NCBI GenBank assembly: GCA_964492105.1
Contig: CAZBJB010000057.1
Coordinates: forward strand, 1 to 7,711
Source of the DNA: JAUZQZ01 sp964492105
Lineage (GTDB): Bacteria; Pseudomonadota; Zetaproteobacteria; Mariprofundales; Mariprofundaceae
Direction of reading: 5' to 3'
DNA length: 7,711 nt
This document shows positions 6,749 through 7,711 of the stretch, one piece after another; the stretch's first letter is position 1; every line of letters starts with the position of its first letter. The translations under genes were made by a program, and so were the position numbers. Below the pieces are notes generated by a model that was given only the letters and a program-made list of their open reading frames with translations, made no database searches and was not told where the DNA came from.

Positions 6749-6897
6749 CAGGTACTATTTTTTACGGGCGGATCAAGAGGAAGCATTGACATGATCATGC
6801 ACGGGCGCAATCATCACGATGACCCCAAGAACCGATATTGAATGTGGATGCAGGCTGTAAGCATTGAGTTCGTATGGCATTTCGAGAAATCATGGGG

Positions 6898-6912
6898 TCA
6901 CCTCATGGGTGA
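6898..6912. repeat. 15-bp dyad TCACC-N5-GGTGA upstream of the cytochrome gene
   Basis: TCACC (6898-6902) and GGTGA (6908-6912) form a symmetrical dyad about 120 bp before the cytochrome start. The spacing would suit a dimeric regulator's half-sites, but I recognise no specific operator, and short dyads arise by chance. Confidence 0.25.
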
Positions 6913-7029
6913 TGAATGATTTCCTGGAATGTCAGACGGATTAAAGGTTTGTGGCATGTGCCGTATGTCAATGTCGGATCCTGGAATGAAAGAATTCGGA
7001 GTGCCCATTCCGACCATGGAGATTTGCTC

Positions 7030-7434
7030 ATGCGCCATCGTGCCATTAAGATACTGACTGTTATGTTGTTCCCGGTACTTGCTCTTGCAGCATGCAATCA
7101 ACATGGAAACAAACCCTCAAATCATAGTATTATATCCTTTTTTCAGCAAAAGATGGATCGTTATTCGGAGCCTGGCGCGGCGCTTGTAAGAAAAAGATGC
7201 GCCTCATGCCACTTCCTTGATCGCAATCTAACCAAGGTTGGCCCTTCCCTGAAAGGTATCTTCGGTCGTGCACCCTCAATTTCCGGCGTTCCTTTCAAAA
7301 TATGGGACGAAACATCACTGAACCTGTGGATAAAAAATCCGACCGGGATCAAACCGGACACGCTTATGACTACCCCCGGCATTAAATCTGCCAGGGAAAG
7401 AGCAGAAATTATCGCCTATCTGAAGCAGCTTTGA
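7030..7434 (+). CDS. small lipoprotein c-type cytochrome (class I-like)
   Basis: The 134-residue product is predicted to be a membrane-anchored mono-haem electron carrier facing the periplasm. A lipoprotein signal peptide (1-21, core ILTVMLFPVLALA) ends in the lipobox LAAC, making C22 the lipidated residue. The mature part has one haem-binding CASCH (C57, C60, H61). KVGPSLKGIFGR (69-80) resembles mitochondrial-type/c2-like cytochromes. KNPTGIKPDTLMTTPGI (102-118) supplies the probable distal ligand, M113. The C-terminal helix ends ERAEIIAYLKQL. ATG at 7030 is preceded by GGAG with 8-nt spacing. The frame is open from 6916, but the lipoprotein signal fixes the start. The gene is monocistronic as far as seen and divergent from pilM. 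The redox partner is unknown. Confidence 0.88.
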   Translation: MRHRAIKILTVMLFPVLALAACNQHGNKPSNHSIISFFQQKMDRYSEPGAALVRKRCASCHFLDRNLTKVGPSLKGIFGRAPSISGVPFKIWDETSLNLWIKNPTGIKPDTLMTTPGIKSARERAEIIAYLKQL

Positions 7435-7574
7435 CGGGCTCGATTGTCTTAATCTCATGGCACTACAGTTACCGGGATAAAAGAGGGCATCCAACCCCTG
7501 GATATTCGATATATTAATCGTCTCATAAGTATTCGCACCTTATTATGCGATGTCTAAGATATATTTGGTATGGG

Positions 7575-7619
7575 CCATTTTAAAAAAGCTCTTGATCAAC
7601 TCCGTTTTCTTTTGAATGG
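7575..7619. repeat. A/T-rich imperfect inverted repeat
   Basis: CCATT (7575-7579) pairs with AATGG (7615-7619), and inside it an A-run ending AAAAG (7584-7588) pairs with CTTTT (7609-7613), with a small internal mismatch loop. The A and T runs in the arms are reminiscent of a bidirectional terminator or of a mobile-element end, but neither is established. Confidence 0.35.
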
Positions 7620-7625
7620 TGTGGA

Positions 7626-7659
7626 ACGTGCCGGGGGTCAGGTCTAGCACGTGCCGGGG
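7626..7659. repeat. 11-bp direct repeat around GGGGTCAGGTCTAGCAC
   Basis: ACGTGCCGGGG occurs exactly at 7626-7636 and 7649-7659. The intervening block GGTCAGGTCTAGC (with the preceding G-run) resembles conserved GGGGTCAGGTCT-type blocks that I associate with dispersed repeats and insertion-sequence edges in proteobacteria. That association is from memory and is not checked. Confidence 0.4.
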
Positions 7660-7711
7660 TAGAGTAGAGAACTGGCTCCGACATCGTTAGAAATCAGCCT
7701 ATCTGTTTCCG

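Larger units (their letters stand above)
6510..7029. other. long intergenic region between pilM and the cytochrome gene
   Basis: These ~520 bases separate the divergent pilM operon and cytochrome gene and should contain both promoters, but I see no hexamer pair or sigma-54-type site good enough to call. Small open frames on both strands (for example plus 6626-6841 and minus 6898-7104) lack family resemblance and credible ribosome binding sites. Visible sequence structure includes palindromes GTGATCAC (6626-6633) and CATGATCATG (6790-6799). An inverted repeat lies at 6718-6748, and a dyad TCACC/GGTGA at 6898-6912. TCCTGGAATG occurs twice (6922-6931 and 6979-6988). It may hold a regulatory RNA or decayed sequence. 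Confidence 0.5.
7435..7711. other. non-coding right edge with small repeats
   Basis: No gene is supported after the cytochrome. A weak hairpin ATCCA/TGGAT (7489-7503) lacks a T-run, so no clear terminator is called. A minus-strand frame ending at 7543 is open for about 45 codons but has no plausible start or known homologue. The notable structures are the inverted repeat at 7575-7619 and the direct repeat at 7626-7659, described separately. Confidence 0.4.

Noticed and set aside
6626..6841. Plus-strand open frame of 71 codons in the pilM-cytochrome gap
   Set aside because: The product is low-complexity Cys/Arg/His-rich sequence with no domain, and the ATG lacks a ribosome binding site; it looks like chance.
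6916..7029. N-terminal extension of the cytochrome frame to an ATG at 6916
   Set aside because: It would bury the lipoprotein signal peptide inside the protein; the ATG at 7030 has a proper ribosome binding site directly before the signal peptide.
6898..7104. Two overlapping minus-strand open frames of 64-68 codons
   Set aside because: They run antisense into the cytochrome gene, and neither product resembles a protein family.
7543..7690. Minus-strand open stretch of about 45 codons with a plausible-looking basic C-terminus
   Set aside because: No usable start codon, no ribosome binding site and no homology I recognise; it spans the direct repeats and is likely fortuitous.

Overview
The window is a chromosomal stretch from a Gram-negative bacterium that builds type IV pili. 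Its core is a leftward (minus-strand) block, pilM-pilN-pilO-pilQ, followed by aroB. This is the pilMNOPQ-aroKB neighbourhood typical of Gammaproteobacteria and relatives, and beta or Acidithiobacillia-type lineages are also possible. I cannot name the genus. The pil genes are tightly packed: pilM/pilN overlap by 4 nt (ATGA), pilN/pilO by 1 nt (TAATG), and pilO and pilQ are 2 nt apart. This points to one translationally coupled operon.

Layout from left to right. Positions 1-129 hold nothing I recognise. Positions about 130-350 are the remnant of an IS21-family insertion sequence: terminal-type direct repeats and the first ~35 codons of istA, cut off abruptly. Positions 488-1621 (minus) are aroB. 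Positions 1622-1763 are a spacer with competing inverted repeats. Positions 1764-4196 (minus) are the secretin gene pilQ, 4199-4828 pilO, 4828-5409 pilN and 5406-6488 pilM. About 540 bases without a convincing gene follow. At 7030-7434 (plus) lies a small lipoprotein c-type cytochrome, and the last ~280 bases are non-coding with small repeats.

How the genes work together: PilM (cytoplasmic, actin-like) binds the N-terminal tail of PilN. PilN and PilO form the inner-membrane alignment complex. PilQ is the outer-membrane channel through which the pilus passes. AroB is a housekeeping shikimate-pathway enzyme that often shares this operon. The cytochrome is divergent from the operon and has no evident functional link to it.

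The notable departures from the usual layout are absences. pilP, which normally sits between pilO and pilQ and bridges PilNO to the secretin, is missing, and so is aroK, which normally sits between pilQ and aroB. PilQ appears to carry three AMIN-type domains and has an 8-G tract in its coding strand. I found no CRISPR array, tRNA, rRNA or clearly new defence or mobile system. The interest lies in the rearranged pilus operon and its flanks.
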